Shown here: positions 8,252 through 16,433 of the stretch, in pieces
How the letters are laid out: each line of letters begins with the position of its first letter
How positions within the stretch are numbered: position 1 is the stretch's first letter
DNA from: Bdellovibrio bacteriovorus
GTDB lineage: Bacteria > Bdellovibrionota > Bdellovibrionia > Bdellovibrionales > Bdellovibrionaceae
DNA length: 64,000 nucleotides
NCBI RefSeq assembly: GCF_001592745.1
Contig: NZ_LUKD01000005.1
Span: 1 to 64,000 of the forward strand
Direction: 5' to 3'
Notes under the pieces: generated by a model
What the model was told of the DNA's origin: nothing
The model's database searches: none
The model's input: only the letters and a program-made list of their open reading frames with translations
Made by a program: the position numbers and the translations under genes

Positions 8252-9019
8252 ATGAAAACATTCAACTCAAAACTGATCCTAACGATGGCAGCATTCGCAC
8301 TTATGGGTGTAGGTTGTGGTCAAAGCAATCAGTTCCAAACGAATTCAGTAGTTCAGCCACCACTCATTGGCGGAGAAGGTATCATCCCTGATTCTCCAGA
8401 TGGAAGTGGCTCTAACAATAACGGTTCCACTGCAACAGGTTCAAACACTGTGACATTCACTCCGGTGTCTATCTCAGAGTTTAACTCTTACGTAGCAATG
8501 CATCCGTTGAACAACCCAACGAACTTTAAACTGACAGTTGATTTGAACAACGCAGGTAATGGTAGATACGCAGGTGTCGTAAAAATCTCTTACGTAGACA
8601 CTGGTTACCAATATGAAGGTAAGTTTGAAGCGGGTTCCGGCACAAACGTAAGCTATAAAGGTATGAAAGATAACGGTTTGATGGAAGCTGAGTTCAACAG
8701 ATGGTTCATCATCAATGGTAAGTACTACTTCTCTGCATACTTCCAAGATGCTTACGGTGCGATCGTGCTAGTAGTTGATAACTATATCAACCAAGGTGAC
8801 GCTCAAGGTTCAGGAACATTGTCGGGCTCTGTTTACTACAAAAACTTTGCTCAATCCTATGTTCAACAATCACCTTACAGAAAATGCTGGTACATCTATG
8901 ACGGTCCTTACAACTGCCGCGCTTCTGCTGTGATGAACAAAAACACTCCATACCCTGGAGACGGTTACAGAAAGCTTGGTACATTCTCAGGACTTTCTAA
9001 AGCAGCAGCGATCAAATAA
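8252..9019 (+). CDS. Lipoprotein of unknown function
   Basis: This is a 255-residue lipoprotein. The signal peptide ends in the lipobox GVGC (Cys near residue 22). An N/G/S-rich linker (DGSGSNNNGSTATGS) follows, then a beta-rich domain with many Tyr and Gly. The C-terminal part contains CWYIYDGPYNC, a possible disulfide pair. The ribosome site is AGAGAGG before the ATG. It lies 80 bases before another lipoprotein gene, and the pair ends at the terminator near 9736. Codon use is uniform (GGT, AAC, ATC preferred), suggesting high expression. I recognise no family. Confidence 0.8.
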   Translation: MKTFNSKLILTMAAFALMGVGCGQSNQFQTNSVVQPPLIGGEGIIPDSPDGSGSNNNGSTATGSNTVTFTPVSISEFNSYVAMHPLNNPTNFKLTVDLNNAGNGRYAGVVKISYVDTGYQYEGKFEAGSGTNVSYKGMKDNGLMEAEFNRWFIINGKYYFSAYFQDAYGAIVLVVDNYINQGDAQGSGTLSGSVYYKNFAQSYVQQSPYRKCWYIYDGPYNCRASAVMNKNTPYPGDGYRKLGTFSGLSKAAAIK

Positions 9020-9099
9020 GAGTGACGGATAACGAAGTAGAAATTAGATAGAAGTTTAACTAGGGATTAAAAGAAAGAATTGGAAACTAGGAGAGATTT

Positions 9100-9711
9100 A
9101 TGGAAAGACTTAACAAAAAGACTTTAAGTTTTCCAGCAATGGTATTCACAAAAGCTTTAGCAGCGCTGGGAATTGTTCTGACACTGGCAGCGTGTGGTAA
9201 AGGTGGTAGCGGCGGGACAACGCCGATCGTGGGTATCAATGGTTGCCAAAACTGCGGTGGTATTACTGCTCCAACAGTGATCACAACTTTTAGCAGCCAA
9301 GCATCGACCAACGCATTTACTTTGTCGAATATGCAAGTGTATGCGCAGGCGGGTTTGATTCAGCCAAATGCTTCAGGTTACAACTATAAGTGGTACAACG
9401 GTCCCATTGCGATGCAAGGAACTCTCACTGTACCAACTACGTTCTACGATACTACAAACTCAGGCTGTGTGGTGCCAGCAGGAACTTACTACTTGCAGAC
9501 ATACTCTGTAGGACAGCTTGGCAACCTAGGTGCAAACGTATCAGTTCCAGCATTGCTAACAACTGCGGGTAACATCGAGTTGAAGATCGAATCTACTGGA
9601 GTTGCTGGAGGCGGTTTCGTCGATGAAGGTCGTAAGCTTTATGCAAAAGTTACGATCGTACGCGCGAATGGCTACGTATGTTCAGCGATGTTTGCTGATA
9701 CGATCTTGTAA
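9100..9711 (+). CDS. Lipoprotein of unknown function
   Basis: This is a 203-residue lipoprotein with a longer signal peptide ending in the lipobox LAAC (Cys near residue 32). A Gly-rich linker and a CQNCGG pair follow. The mature part (about 150 residues) is strand-rich and contains two more Cys (SGCVVPAGTYYLQ and YVCSAMF). AGGAGAG lies just before the ATG. It is the second gene of a likely two-gene unit with the lipoprotein at 8252, and a strong terminator follows. No family is recognised. Confidence 0.8.
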   Translation: MERLNKKTLSFPAMVFTKALAALGIVLTLAACGKGGSGGTTPIVGINGCQNCGGITAPTVITTFSSQASTNAFTLSNMQVYAQAGLIQPNASGYNYKWYNGPIAMQGTLTVPTTFYDTTNSGCVVPAGTYYLQTYSVGQLGNLGANVSVPALLTTAGNIELKIESTGVAGGGFVDEGRKLYAKVTIVRANGYVCSAMFADTIL

Positions 9712-9735
9712 TATCAAAACTTAAGAATAACTTGC

Positions 9736-9766
9736 GCCCCAAGGATAAAACCTTGGGGCTTTTTAT
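9736..9766 (+). terminator. Rho-independent terminator
   Basis: A perfect nine-pair stem GCCCCAAGG / CCTTGGGGC with a six-base loop and a T-run follows the lipoprotein pair by 24 bases. Confidence 0.92.
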
Positions 9767-9826
9767 TTCAAAAGCCTTACATAATAATTGCTTGCGCTTC
9801 GAGGAAAGTCTAGGTCTAATATCGGT

Positions 9827-10705
9827 ATGGAATTACCTCTTTGGATCGACTTCTTTGATGAGCTTCAAAATGTCCGGGGACGTTCTCAGAATACGGTGAT
9901 GGCATATCGCCGTGATTTAGAACTCTACATGGAATACAAAAAAACCAACAAAACGGTGAGCGGATTTTATGAGTTTATGAAGAAAAATAAACTCTCCACG
10001 CGTTCTCAAGCGCGCGTGATTTCTTCTCTGCGCACGTATTTCAAGTTCTGTGAGACACGCGGGATGAAATGTGAGGAGCTTCGTGAGCTTCGTCCGCCGA
10101 AAGTGAAAGTCGGACTTCCTAAAGTTTTAACTCCACAAGAATTCCAAATGCTTTTTGATGCGGCTGAAGTGCAAGATCCTATTCGCACAGCTCGCAATCA
10201 GCTGACTTTGCTTTTCTTGTATGGCTTGGGTTGCCGCGTTTCTGAATTGATTGCTTTAAACATCGTAGACTTCAATCCGACGGATCGTTGGATCAAAGTT
10301 CTAGGTAAAGGCAGCAAAGAGCGTTTGGTTCCTTTGACTGAAAAGCTTGCGGAAAATCTAACCACTTATCTTAAAGAACACCGTCCGATGTTAGTGAAAG
10401 AAAACAGCCCTTCGATCTTGATTAATGATCGCGGTCATCGTCCTTCACGCGTCGATGTGTGGAGATGGTTGGCAGCTTGGTCTTTAAGAGCGGGATTCCC
10501 AGAACCTGTGAATCCACATCGCTTCCGTCATGGATGCGCGACGGCTCTTTTGGAAAGTGGTGCGGATCTTCGTTCGATTCAAATGTTGTTGGGTCACGCA
10601 AGTATTCAAACAACACAAATCTATACGAGTGTAACGACAAATACGATGTCGCGCACGATTGAAGAACACCATCCGCTGTCGCAGATGGTCGAAGTGGACA
10701 AATAG
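9827..10705 (+). CDS. Tyrosine recombinase XerC/XerD-like
   Basis: This is a 292-residue tyrosine recombinase, the length expected for XerC/XerD. The start is the ATG at 9827 (MELPLWIDFF). An upstream TTG would add 13 atypical residues. A SAM-like N-terminal domain (about 1-90) carries RGRSQNTVMAYRRDL. The catalytic domain holds Arg in GCRVSEL, Lys in GKGSKERLVPL, HRFRHGCATALLE (H-x-x-R), the second His in LGHASIQTTQIY and the nucleophile Tyr of that motif. It presumably resolves chromosome dimers at dif. No integrase-specific extensions or att sites are seen. Which Xer it is cannot be decided from sequence alone. Confidence 0.9.
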   Translation: MELPLWIDFFDELQNVRGRSQNTVMAYRRDLELYMEYKKTNKTVSGFYEFMKKNKLSTRSQARVISSLRTYFKFCETRGMKCEELRELRPPKVKVGLPKVLTPQEFQMLFDAAEVQDPIRTARNQLTLLFLYGLGCRVSELIALNIVDFNPTDRWIKVLGKGSKERLVPLTEKLAENLTTYLKEHRPMLVKENSPSILINDRGHRPSRVDVWRWLAAWSLRAGFPEPVNPHRFRHGCATALLESGADLRSIQMLLGHASIQTTQIYTSVTTNTMSRTIEEHHPLSQMVEVDK

Positions 10706-10720
10706 ATCGTCCGAACCTCG

Positions 10721-10754
10721 AAGGGGCTTCAGAATAAGAAGCCCTTTGTTTTTT
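10721..10754 (+). terminator. Rho-independent terminator after xer gene
   Basis: A stem AAGGGGCTTC / GAAGCCCTTT (seven Watson-Crick G/C-rich pairs, then a G-T and A-T pairs) is followed by GTTTTTTT, 15 bases after the recombinase stop. Confidence 0.85.
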
Positions 10755-10791
10755 TCGTAAGTCGAGATTTCTTTTGCAAAGATATTTCGGC

Positions 10792-12240
10792 ATGAAAATA
10801 CAGTCTTTAATTCGTGAAAATGATCGTCTGGTGCCAGTGGAAGTCGAACTTTCTTTGATTCCTGGGTTGCCACAAATTCAATTCTTGGGTCTTCCTGATC
10901 AAGCCATCAAAGAAAGCATTCATCGAATCAAAAGTGCCATTCGTGCTCAAGGTTTTGAATTTCCGAAAGCGCAGCAGATTTTAGTGAATCTTCGTCCTTC
11001 GCATTTGAAAAAGTCTTCGCGAGGGTTGGAACTCGCCGTGGCTTTGGGTTTACTTTGGGAAAGTGAACAAGTCCCCAAGCCTGCGGAGGATTCTGTTTTG
11101 GTCTATGGAGAATTGTCATTAAACGGTTCTGTCTTTGAGCCCGACGATCTGACGGAAGATTTTGAAACTAGCGAAGATCGTGTTGTGTGGACAGGGGCGG
11201 GAAGTCATCGCAAAACTCCTTTTATGCGTGCCTGTTTGAAGGAGCTTCGTGATTTGCTCGCACCTGAAATTCATCCTGCAGTCGCACGAGAATATTTAAT
11301 TGAAAGACCGATGTTCGGTTTAGATCTTCGTTTTCCCGAAAGACAGGCTGAACTTTTAAAACTCATTGCGATCGGTGAGCATTCGTTGTTGCTTGCGGGA
11401 CCTGCCGGTTCTGGAAAAAGCACCATCGCAAAATCTTTGTTGTCTTTATTGCAAGAGCCTTCGCAAGAAGATTTTCATGAGATCTTTCGCAATAACAAAG
11501 AATCAAAGATCCCCCTAAATTGGCGTCCTATGGTTCATCCCCACCATTCAACATCGCCCCTCGGTTTGATCGGTGGGGGTGTGCCTCCTTTTAAAGGAGA
11601 ATTTTCTCGCGCACATAAAGGCATCCTCGTTCTTGATGAACTTTTGGAGTTCAATCCACGCGCTCAAGAAACTTTGCGTGAACCCATGGAAGAATTCCGC
11701 ATTCGTCTTAGACGGGGAAGGTATATTGAAGAACATCCTGCGGAAGCATTGGTGATCGCGACGACAAACTTATGTCCATGCGGCGATTGGGTTCCACAAT
11801 CCAAAGTGGTTTGTGGTCGTTCGCTAAAGAAATGCCAATCCTATATGGAAAGACTGTCGGGACCTCTTGTCGACCGCTTTCAAGTTTTGTTCTTTACGCA
11901 AAAACGCGAAAGCGGATCTACGGTACTGGGCGCCGATATCTTAAAACACCTTGAAGAGGTTCGCCTTTTCCGAAAAAAAACCGCTCTTCATGATTTGAGA
12001 TTTAGGAAGGTGTCGGCCCGTTGGAGCTGGGAAGAGCTGATCGAGGATCTTCCTCGTTTTTACCTAGAAGAACTCTTTCCTAAAGAGATGATCTCTCGTC
12101 GCAGGGATTTAGCAACGCTTCGCGTTGCGAGAAGTTACGCCGACTTAGAGATGTGTGAAAAACTCGAACCCCGGCATGTAGAGCGTGCTCTGAAAGTCAC
12201 TTATGTACCGTTTGAGGCATTGAAACGCCTGGGTTGCTGA
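10792..12240 (+). CDS. ComM/YifB-type Mg-chelatase-like AAA+ ATPase
   Basis: This is a 482-residue ComM-family protein. I chose the ATG at 10792 (MKIQSLIRENDRLVPVEVEL), which gives the usual family N-terminus. An upstream TTG adds six residues. An N-terminal ChlI-like domain (FLGLPDQAIKES, VNLRPSHLKK) precedes the AAA+ core with Walker A GPAGSGKST near residue 205, the GGGVPPFKGEFSRAHKG segment, Walker B VLDELLEF, and an ATTNLCPCG sensor region. ComM hexamers help branch migration during natural transformation. The lone position between xer and tRNA-Cys gives no further clue. Confidence 0.88.
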   Translation: MKIQSLIRENDRLVPVEVELSLIPGLPQIQFLGLPDQAIKESIHRIKSAIRAQGFEFPKAQQILVNLRPSHLKKSSRGLELAVALGLLWESEQVPKPAEDSVLVYGELSLNGSVFEPDDLTEDFETSEDRVVWTGAGSHRKTPFMRACLKELRDLLAPEIHPAVAREYLIERPMFGLDLRFPERQAELLKLIAIGEHSLLLAGPAGSGKSTIAKSLLSLLQEPSQEDFHEIFRNNKESKIPLNWRPMVHPHHSTSPLGLIGGGVPPFKGEFSRAHKGILVLDELLEFNPRAQETLREPMEEFRIRLRRGRYIEEHPAEALVIATTNLCPCGDWVPQSKVVCGRSLKKCQSYMERLSGPLVDRFQVLFFTQKRESGSTVLGADILKHLEEVRLFRKKTALHDLRFRKVSARWSWEELIEDLPRFYLEELFPKEMISRRRDLATLRVARSYADLEMCEKLEPRHVERALKVTYVPFEALKRLGC

Positions 12241-12315
12241 GCGGTTCTATGCAGACTGTCCGTCTTTCCAATTGACTTAAAGAGCCCTAAACCTTAAATT
12301 GAGACTCCTTTTTAA

Positions 12316-12389
12316 GGTGGTGTAGCCAAGTGGTTAGGCCGCGGTCTGCAAAACCGCTCACGCCGGTTCAATTCCGGCCGCCACCTCCA
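12316..12389 (+). tRNA. tRNA-Cys (GCA)
   Basis: The cloverleaf folds cleanly. The seven-pair acceptor stem GGTGGTG / CGCCACC has one G-U pair. The anticodon loop CTGCAAA reads GCA at 12348-12350, the T-arm is CCGG TTCAATT CCGG, discriminator U is present as expected for Cys, and CCA is encoded at 12387-12389. Confidence 0.97.
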
Positions 12390-12484
12390 ATTCCTTCTTC
12401 TCGAAAATTTAGAAAAATTAGAATTCGCGACTAAGAGACTTCAATTAGTTAAAAGTTTTCGACGTCTAAAGCATTTTCGTTACA

Positions 12485-13120
12485 TTACTTTATCTTCATT
12501 CCATTTTCTCGCAGGCAACTATGCTCACGAGAAAACTCAATTTCGGTGGCTTTATCATCCTTATCAAACGTAAACGTAAAAGAGGAGCCGTGCTTAAAAT
12601 TCTTACATATATCTGTAGGTGTTAAATTAATATTGAAATAATAAATTGAGGAATCATCCACTACACTGGGTTGACCCAAAAGTTTTATGATTTGGTCTTT
12701 GTTCTGACCGAGTTTAAAGTTTGCAATAGAAACATCGGTTGATTTTACTTTTCTACACGTAGAGTTTTTTCGGCCTGACAAAGTGGCGGACTGAACTAAC
12801 TTTTCTTCACCAAAAACTGTAAATACAATCGTTCCAATTTTATTGTTATTGTAACAGTACGACTTCTGCCCATTTTTTGATGAGGAATTCTTTGTGGTCC
12901 CCAGTTTTTTGAACAAGACTTCTGTTGAATCTTCTCCAATAGTTATTCCAAGTATTGATGAATCTTCACGAGGAATAACTGTGCTATAAATTCTTGCGTC
13001 TGCCATTCTTCCGTTTTTAAGGGAAACTGTACCTCGCGGGTAACAATCACTCTCTTTGGGGCAGGCTATCGCGGATACTGTAGACAATAAGATAGAAACG
13101 TAAATTTTGAAGTGATTCAT
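12485..13120 (-). CDS. Secreted protein with two BamE/SmpA-like repeats
   Basis: This 211-residue protein has a signal peptide (cleavage near AIA-CPK). Two segments resemble BamE/SmpA-type beta-beta-alpha modules: LGITIGEDSTEVLFKKLG near residue 57 and FKLGQNKDQIIKLLGQPS near residue 133. Six Cys could pair outside the cytoplasm. AGGAG lies upstream of the ATG. The gene is markedly more AT-rich than its surroundings, as are its two divergent neighbours. I see no assigned function. Partners of the Bam complex or a periplasmic sensor are possible, unsupported guesses. Confidence 0.7.
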   Translation of the reverse strand: MNHFKIYVSILLSTVSAIACPKESDCYPRGTVSLKNGRMADARIYSTVIPREDSSILGITIGEDSTEVLFKKLGTTKNSSSKNGQKSYCYNNNKIGTIVFTVFGEEKLVQSATLSGRKNSTCRKVKSTDVSIANFKLGQNKDQIIKLLGQPSVVDDSSIYYFNINLTPTDICKNFKHGSSFTFTFDKDDKATEIEFSREHSCLRENGMKIK

Positions 13121-13321
13121 GTTTAAATTATTCTCCTAAATCTATAAATAAGAAAACAAAATATTGTTAATATCAATGTGTTGACCTGAGGCATGTTCGC
13201 CTAGAAAAAGCAATTAGTCGGCATACACACAAAATAATTTAGTTTATTTCCATTCTACTAGGGCTTTGACTAAACTTTTGTAAATTTATTCCGATTAGTA
13301 TCGTGTGGACCTGGAGGAAGT

Positions 13322-13888
13322 TTGAAATTTCGGACGAGTGACCTATCAATTTCACTTGCACGCAGAATGACAATACTTCATTTCTTTAAGCTATTTTTTA
13401 TAGTGGTATTACCAATTTTTTTGCTCCTTTTAATTCTTGAAACCACGAGTTATTACCATCATGTCGATCACTCTATGAAAGCTGCAATAGCAATTGCATC
13501 AGATATGTCTGGTCTTTTTATTTTGACTGCGGTGATGTTAGGCTTTGTTTTACGCGGATTTTATTTCCAGATAGCGTTTAGCGAAGTTGAGATCCTAGAA
13601 AATAAAATCCTGATTCATAATCGCGGAAAAGTTAAAGAATATCCAATTGCTTCATTTAGAAAAATTGTAGTTGCAACTCCGCCGCAAGTTCTCTTGTTAT
13701 CCACCCGCGAACAAAAATATGCCGCTATCGCAGTTTTTAGAAAAGGTTTTCATTTGTTCAGCTCACCTCTAATATTAAGAATTGTACCGATTGAGATTGC
13801 GGAAGAATCGGTAATTCAAATAGCTGCTGAATTGAAAATGCCAGCTCAAAAAGCTGGATTAAGTGGTATTAGTCGGAAGATTTCGTAA
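13322..13888 (+). CDS. Two-helix membrane protein with PH-like soluble part
   Basis: This 188-residue protein probably starts at TTG 13322, since GGAGG stands four bases upstream. Two membrane helices (about residues 20-42 and 55-80) precede a soluble domain of alternating strands (VEILENKILIHNRGKVKEYPIA...) that resembles bacterial PH/YcxB-like domains. No motif is decisive. The next gene follows 11 bases later with a GTG start, so the pair is an operon. AT-rich composition matches the neighbouring orphan gene and suggests acquired DNA. Confidence 0.6.
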   Translation: MKFRTSDLSISLARRMTILHFFKLFFIVVLPIFLLLLILETTSYYHHVDHSMKAAIAIASDMSGLFILTAVMLGFVLRGFYFQIAFSEVEILENKILIHNRGKVKEYPIASFRKIVVATPPQVLLLSTREQKYAAIAVFRKGFHLFSSPLILRIVPIEIAEESVIQIAAELKMPAQKAGLSGISRKIS

Positions 13889-13899
13889 GAGGAGTCTGT

Positions 13900-14196
13900 G
13901 TGCTTAAAGAAGCTAAAATAAACGCATGGTTATTATTTGGTCCTTATGGCGTTGCGTTTATCTTTCTTCTTATTAGCCCTTTATTATCCGATTACGGCTA
14001 TTTAAAAGTCCTAATGTCTGTAGGGTTTGCTTTGATACTATTTGCAAAGCTTTCGTTAAAGTTGCGTAGCAAGAAATTGATTGAATGGGGCAGTGGGGAT
14101 ATGACTAGAACAGAAAAAATCATTTACTACTTTGGATATCTGGTATGCCTTCTTGTAATAGTTAATGTTTGTTATATCTATATAATGACTTACTAG
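13900..14196 (+). CDS. Small three-helix membrane protein
   Basis: This 98-residue protein starts at GTG 13900 with GGAG five bases upstream. Three hydrophobic segments (about 10-28, 33-50, 75-95) fill most of it, joined by a short basic loop (KLRSKKLIEW). It follows the PH-like membrane protein by 11 bases and is likely co-transcribed. It is AT-rich, and no family is recognised. Confidence 0.6.
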   Translation: MLKEAKINAWLLFGPYGVAFIFLLISPLLSDYGYLKVLMSVGFALILFAKLSLKLRSKKLIEWGSGDMTRTEKIIYYFGYLVCLLVIVNVCYIYIMTY

Positions 14197-14256
14197 CAAA
14201 GTTGCCTACGTGAGCCGCAGAGCTGCTTTAGGTATGAAACTGATTACACTCTCCGG

Positions 14257-14862
14257 CTATGGTTTCTTAAAACTTCGCCGTTTAGCTTCAACCTTAGATC
14301 TAATAATACAACCTACAGCGTGATCATTAATAAGCCCCATCGCCTGCATGAAGGCGTACACTGTTGTTGGTCCTACGAACTTCCAGCCTTGTTTCTTTAA
14401 TGCTTTTGAAAGCGCTATTGATGCTGCCGAGGTTGAAGCCGTTTGAGGTGTTGCAAGATCCTTCTTGTCGGGCTCAAAACTCCAAATATAAGCGGCTAGG
14501 GAGCCGTGAGTCCGAACGATTTCTTGCGCCATCTTGGCATTGTTGATGACGGCTTCGATTTTTCCTTTGTGGCGGATAATACCTTCGTCTTTAAGTAATC
14601 TTGTGACGTCTTTCTGGGTGAACTTTGCGACCTTGTTGAAATCAAATTGATGAAATGCTTTGCGGAAGTTTTCTCGTTTAGCGAGTATCGTGCGCCAACT
14701 TAAACCCGATTGAAATCCTTCGAGAGACAGCTTTTCAAAAAGGCGATAGTCATCGCCAACTGGGAAGCCCCATTCCTCATCATGATACTTTAAAAACTCG
14801 GGAGCTGAGGCGCTCCATGTGCAGCGCTTTTTTCTGTCAGGAAAGTGGATGGTCTTGCTCAT
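14257..14862 (-). CDS. tag: DNA-3-methyladenine glycosylase I
   Basis: This 201-residue base-excision enzyme removes 3-methyladenine from alkylated DNA. The family signature is clear: RCTWS near residue 13, YHDEEWG near residue 26, and GLSWRTILAKRENFRKAF. The zinc ligands are Cys and His at the N-terminus and the His and Cys of NDHAVGC near the C-terminus. The length is normal. It is followed on the same strand by unrelated genes further upstream (YciI, TetR) with about 50 bases between, so it may be read from its own promoter. Confidence 0.93.
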   Translation of the reverse strand: MSKTIHFPDRKKRCTWSASAPEFLKYHDEEWGFPVGDDYRLFEKLSLEGFQSGLSWRTILAKRENFRKAFHQFDFNKVAKFTQKDVTRLLKDEGIIRHKGKIEAVINNAKMAQEIVRTHGSLAAYIWSFEPDKKDLATPQTASTSAASIALSKALKKQGWKFVGPTTVYAFMQAMGLINDHAVGCIIRSKVEAKRRSFKKP

Positions 14863-14909
14863 AGTTTATCGCTTTGGAAAAAGTGAATAAAAAAATCGGG
14901 AAAAAAGAT

Positions 14910-15197
14910 TTATGCTTTCAAAAGATCGGCGAAGCGTTCATCTAATTTAGAAGGACTGATCTCTAAGATTTCCGCTTCAACAACTTTCTCAATCACAAAG
15001 GGATCTTGATCCACACGCTTTTGAATGATTTCAAAAGAAGAGTTTTTGGCAATAATAGCGCCGCCTAGTTGAGGCTTTATGCCGCCAGCCAGAATGAAGA
15101 TGCCATCTTCAAATCCTTGCTTCAGCCACTGCATGTGACCTTCCATAAATGCGCCCGCGCGGTCGCGGTTTATAAACTTCAATAAAATGATAAACAT
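14910..15197 (-). CDS. YciI-like small protein
   Basis: This is a 95-residue protein of the YciI-like fold (alpha/beta ferredoxin-like dimers). The start is the ATG at 15197, preceded by AGAGGAA. A longer frame to 15239 runs into the TetR gene without a ribosome site. Visible features are FIILLKFINRDRAGAFMEGHMQWLKQG, where the His is in the usual YciI position, and DGIFILAGGIKPQLGG. The biochemical role of the family is mostly unknown. It lies 17 bases after the TetR gene and is almost certainly co-regulated with it through the palindromes at 15818-15863. Confidence 0.8.
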   Translation of the reverse strand: MFIILLKFINRDRAGAFMEGHMQWLKQGFEDGIFILAGGIKPQLGGAIIAKNSSFEIIQKRVDQDPFVIEKVVEAEILEISPSKLDERFADLLKA

Positions 15198-15214
15198 GTG
15201 TTCCTCTTGTGTGT

Positions 15215-15784
15215 TTAAGAAATTTTGGATTGCAGCCATTCTTCCATCTGACGAACTTCATTTTTTATAAACTTCTCATCATGGAAAGTATTTGCCAGAG
15301 TGGCGATCCCTTGACTGCGCGCAAGGATGTGCAGGGCAAGTTCATCGGCTTCTTTTTTGCAGCCAGCGGCTGCGAATTGCTTACCTAGCCAGGTTCTGAA
15401 CAAGCTCATCAGTTTGTTCGCGTGAGTCTTAGAGGCATGATCCATTTTTGCAAGTTCCGTACAAAGTGTACCGACGGGACAACCGTATAATTTAATTTTC
15501 GCCTGGTTCATAACTAGCATATGAAGGAATTTGCCAATTCGTTCCGCCGGATTTTGTCCATCGGCTTCCCACCTATTCAACATTTCTTGGGTGCGATGCA
15601 GGCGCAACTTGATCACAGATTCAAGGATTTCATCTTTGGTTTTGAAGTGGTGATAAAAATTTCCGCGAGATATTTTTACCTCGTTAGCGATATCAGCAAA
15701 AGAGGTGTGTTCAAAACCTCTTTGATAAAAAAGTACATCCGCTGATTCAACGATGTGTTCGCGGGTTGATTTTTCTAAAGGCAT
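15215..15784 (-). CDS. TetR-family transcriptional repressor
   Basis: This is a 189-residue TetR regulator. The ATG at 15784 has GAGG five bases upstream and gives the usual short N-terminal arm. The helix-turn-helix is TSFADIANEVKISRGNFYHHFKTKDEIL near residues 29-57, and the ligand domain carries a CPVGTLCTELAKM segment as in the LmrA/YxaF-type C-terminal family. Two perfect 16-bp palindromes stand 34 and 64 bases upstream, so autoregulation with the downstream YciI-like gene is likely. The ligand is unknown. The two Cys flanking VGTL might sense thiol-reactive compounds, which is a guess. Confidence 0.9.
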   Translation of the reverse strand: MPLEKSTREHIVESADVLFYQRGFEHTSFADIANEVKISRGNFYHHFKTKDEILESVIKLRLHRTQEMLNRWEADGQNPAERIGKFLHMLVMNQAKIKLYGCPVGTLCTELAKMDHASKTHANKLMSLFRTWLGKQFAAAGCKKEADELALHILARSQGIATLANTFHDEKFIKNEVRQMEEWLQSKIS

Positions 15785-15817
15785 ATCGACCTCAAAGGGG
15801 AGGAGTTGACATCTCAA

Positions 15818-15863
15818 TAGGACAAGTGTCCTAACCGACCTTAGAAGTAGGACGACCGTCCTA
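15818..15863. promoter_or_regulatory. Tandem palindromic operators for the TetR regulator
   Basis: TAGGACAAGTGTCCTA (15818-15833) and TAGGACGACCGTCCTA (15848-15863) are perfect TAGGAC-N4-GTCCTA palindromes, 30 bases centre to centre, close to three helical turns. They sit directly upstream of the TetR gene, as an autoregulatory operator pair would. Confidence 0.75.
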
Positions 15864-15937
15864 AAGAGTCAAGGGTTTGATTTTTGAGTTTAAATAAGAT
15901 GATTGTGCGTCAGACTGAAAACGCAAAGAAAGAATAG

Positions 15938-16063
15938 TTATCGATTAAGATAAAACGCCATAAATACCAGCGTCCCGATCGACGGCAGAATAAACGTCAA
16001 CCCCAGAATAATAAGAGTTTTAATTCGGATCTGCTTTTCATTGTCTTCGGTTGTTTTGCTCAA
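15938..16063 (-). CDS. Small single-helix membrane protein (41 residues)
   Basis: A TTG at 16063 with GGAG eight bases upstream starts a 41-residue protein. A charged N-terminus (SKTTEDNEKQIRIK) is followed by one hydrophobic helix (TLIILGLTFILPSIGTLVF) and a short tail. Frames that start further upstream lack a ribosome site. Function is unknown. Confidence 0.5.
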   Translation of the reverse strand: MSKTTEDNEKQIRIKTLIILGLTFILPSIGTLVFMAFYLNR

Positions 16064-16433
16064 AAGAGGTTCTCCTTCACTGTACGGATTATTTATAAGG
16101 CGACATTTACTTTCAAAGCAACTTCGAGTTGTCATGATCTTGAATGCCGAACCAGGCAACAAAGATCTTTAACATGAAATTCGATCGTGACGTGAATCCA
16201 ACATTACAAATATCTGAAAAGAATTCTGATAATTCGGCTTTGTTCGGATGTTGTTAGTAAAATAAAAGCTCAACGAATTGAAAATTTAATTCTTCGCAAA
16301 ATATCCCAGCCGAATCGTGGACCTAAACTGATTTAAATCACACAAAATAATATGAATGTGGGGATTTGGCCCTTTAGAGAACATAAACAACTCCCGAAAG
16401 GTTTATTACCGAAACATTACTGGAGTGAAATAA
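16064..16433. other. AT-rich intergenic region before KH protein gene
   Basis: This divergent intergenic region of 370 bases contains no convincing gene. It holds a perfect 12-bp palindrome TGATTTAAATCA (16329-16340), which fits the core TGAT-N4-ATCA of FNR/Crp-family sites, then TAATAT at about 16348. GGAG eight bases before the ATG at 16434 serves the KH gene. The operator assignment is a pattern match only. Confidence 0.35.

Noticed and set aside
9827-10705. Possible phage or integron integrase
   Set aside because: The protein has normal XerC/D length and lacks integron- or phage-type extensions; no att sites, cassette array or phage genes are nearby.
14200-14256. Right end of an integrated island with a tRNA-Cys repeat
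   Set aside because: No copy of the tRNA 3' end was seen, and no integrase is encoded within the AT-rich patch.
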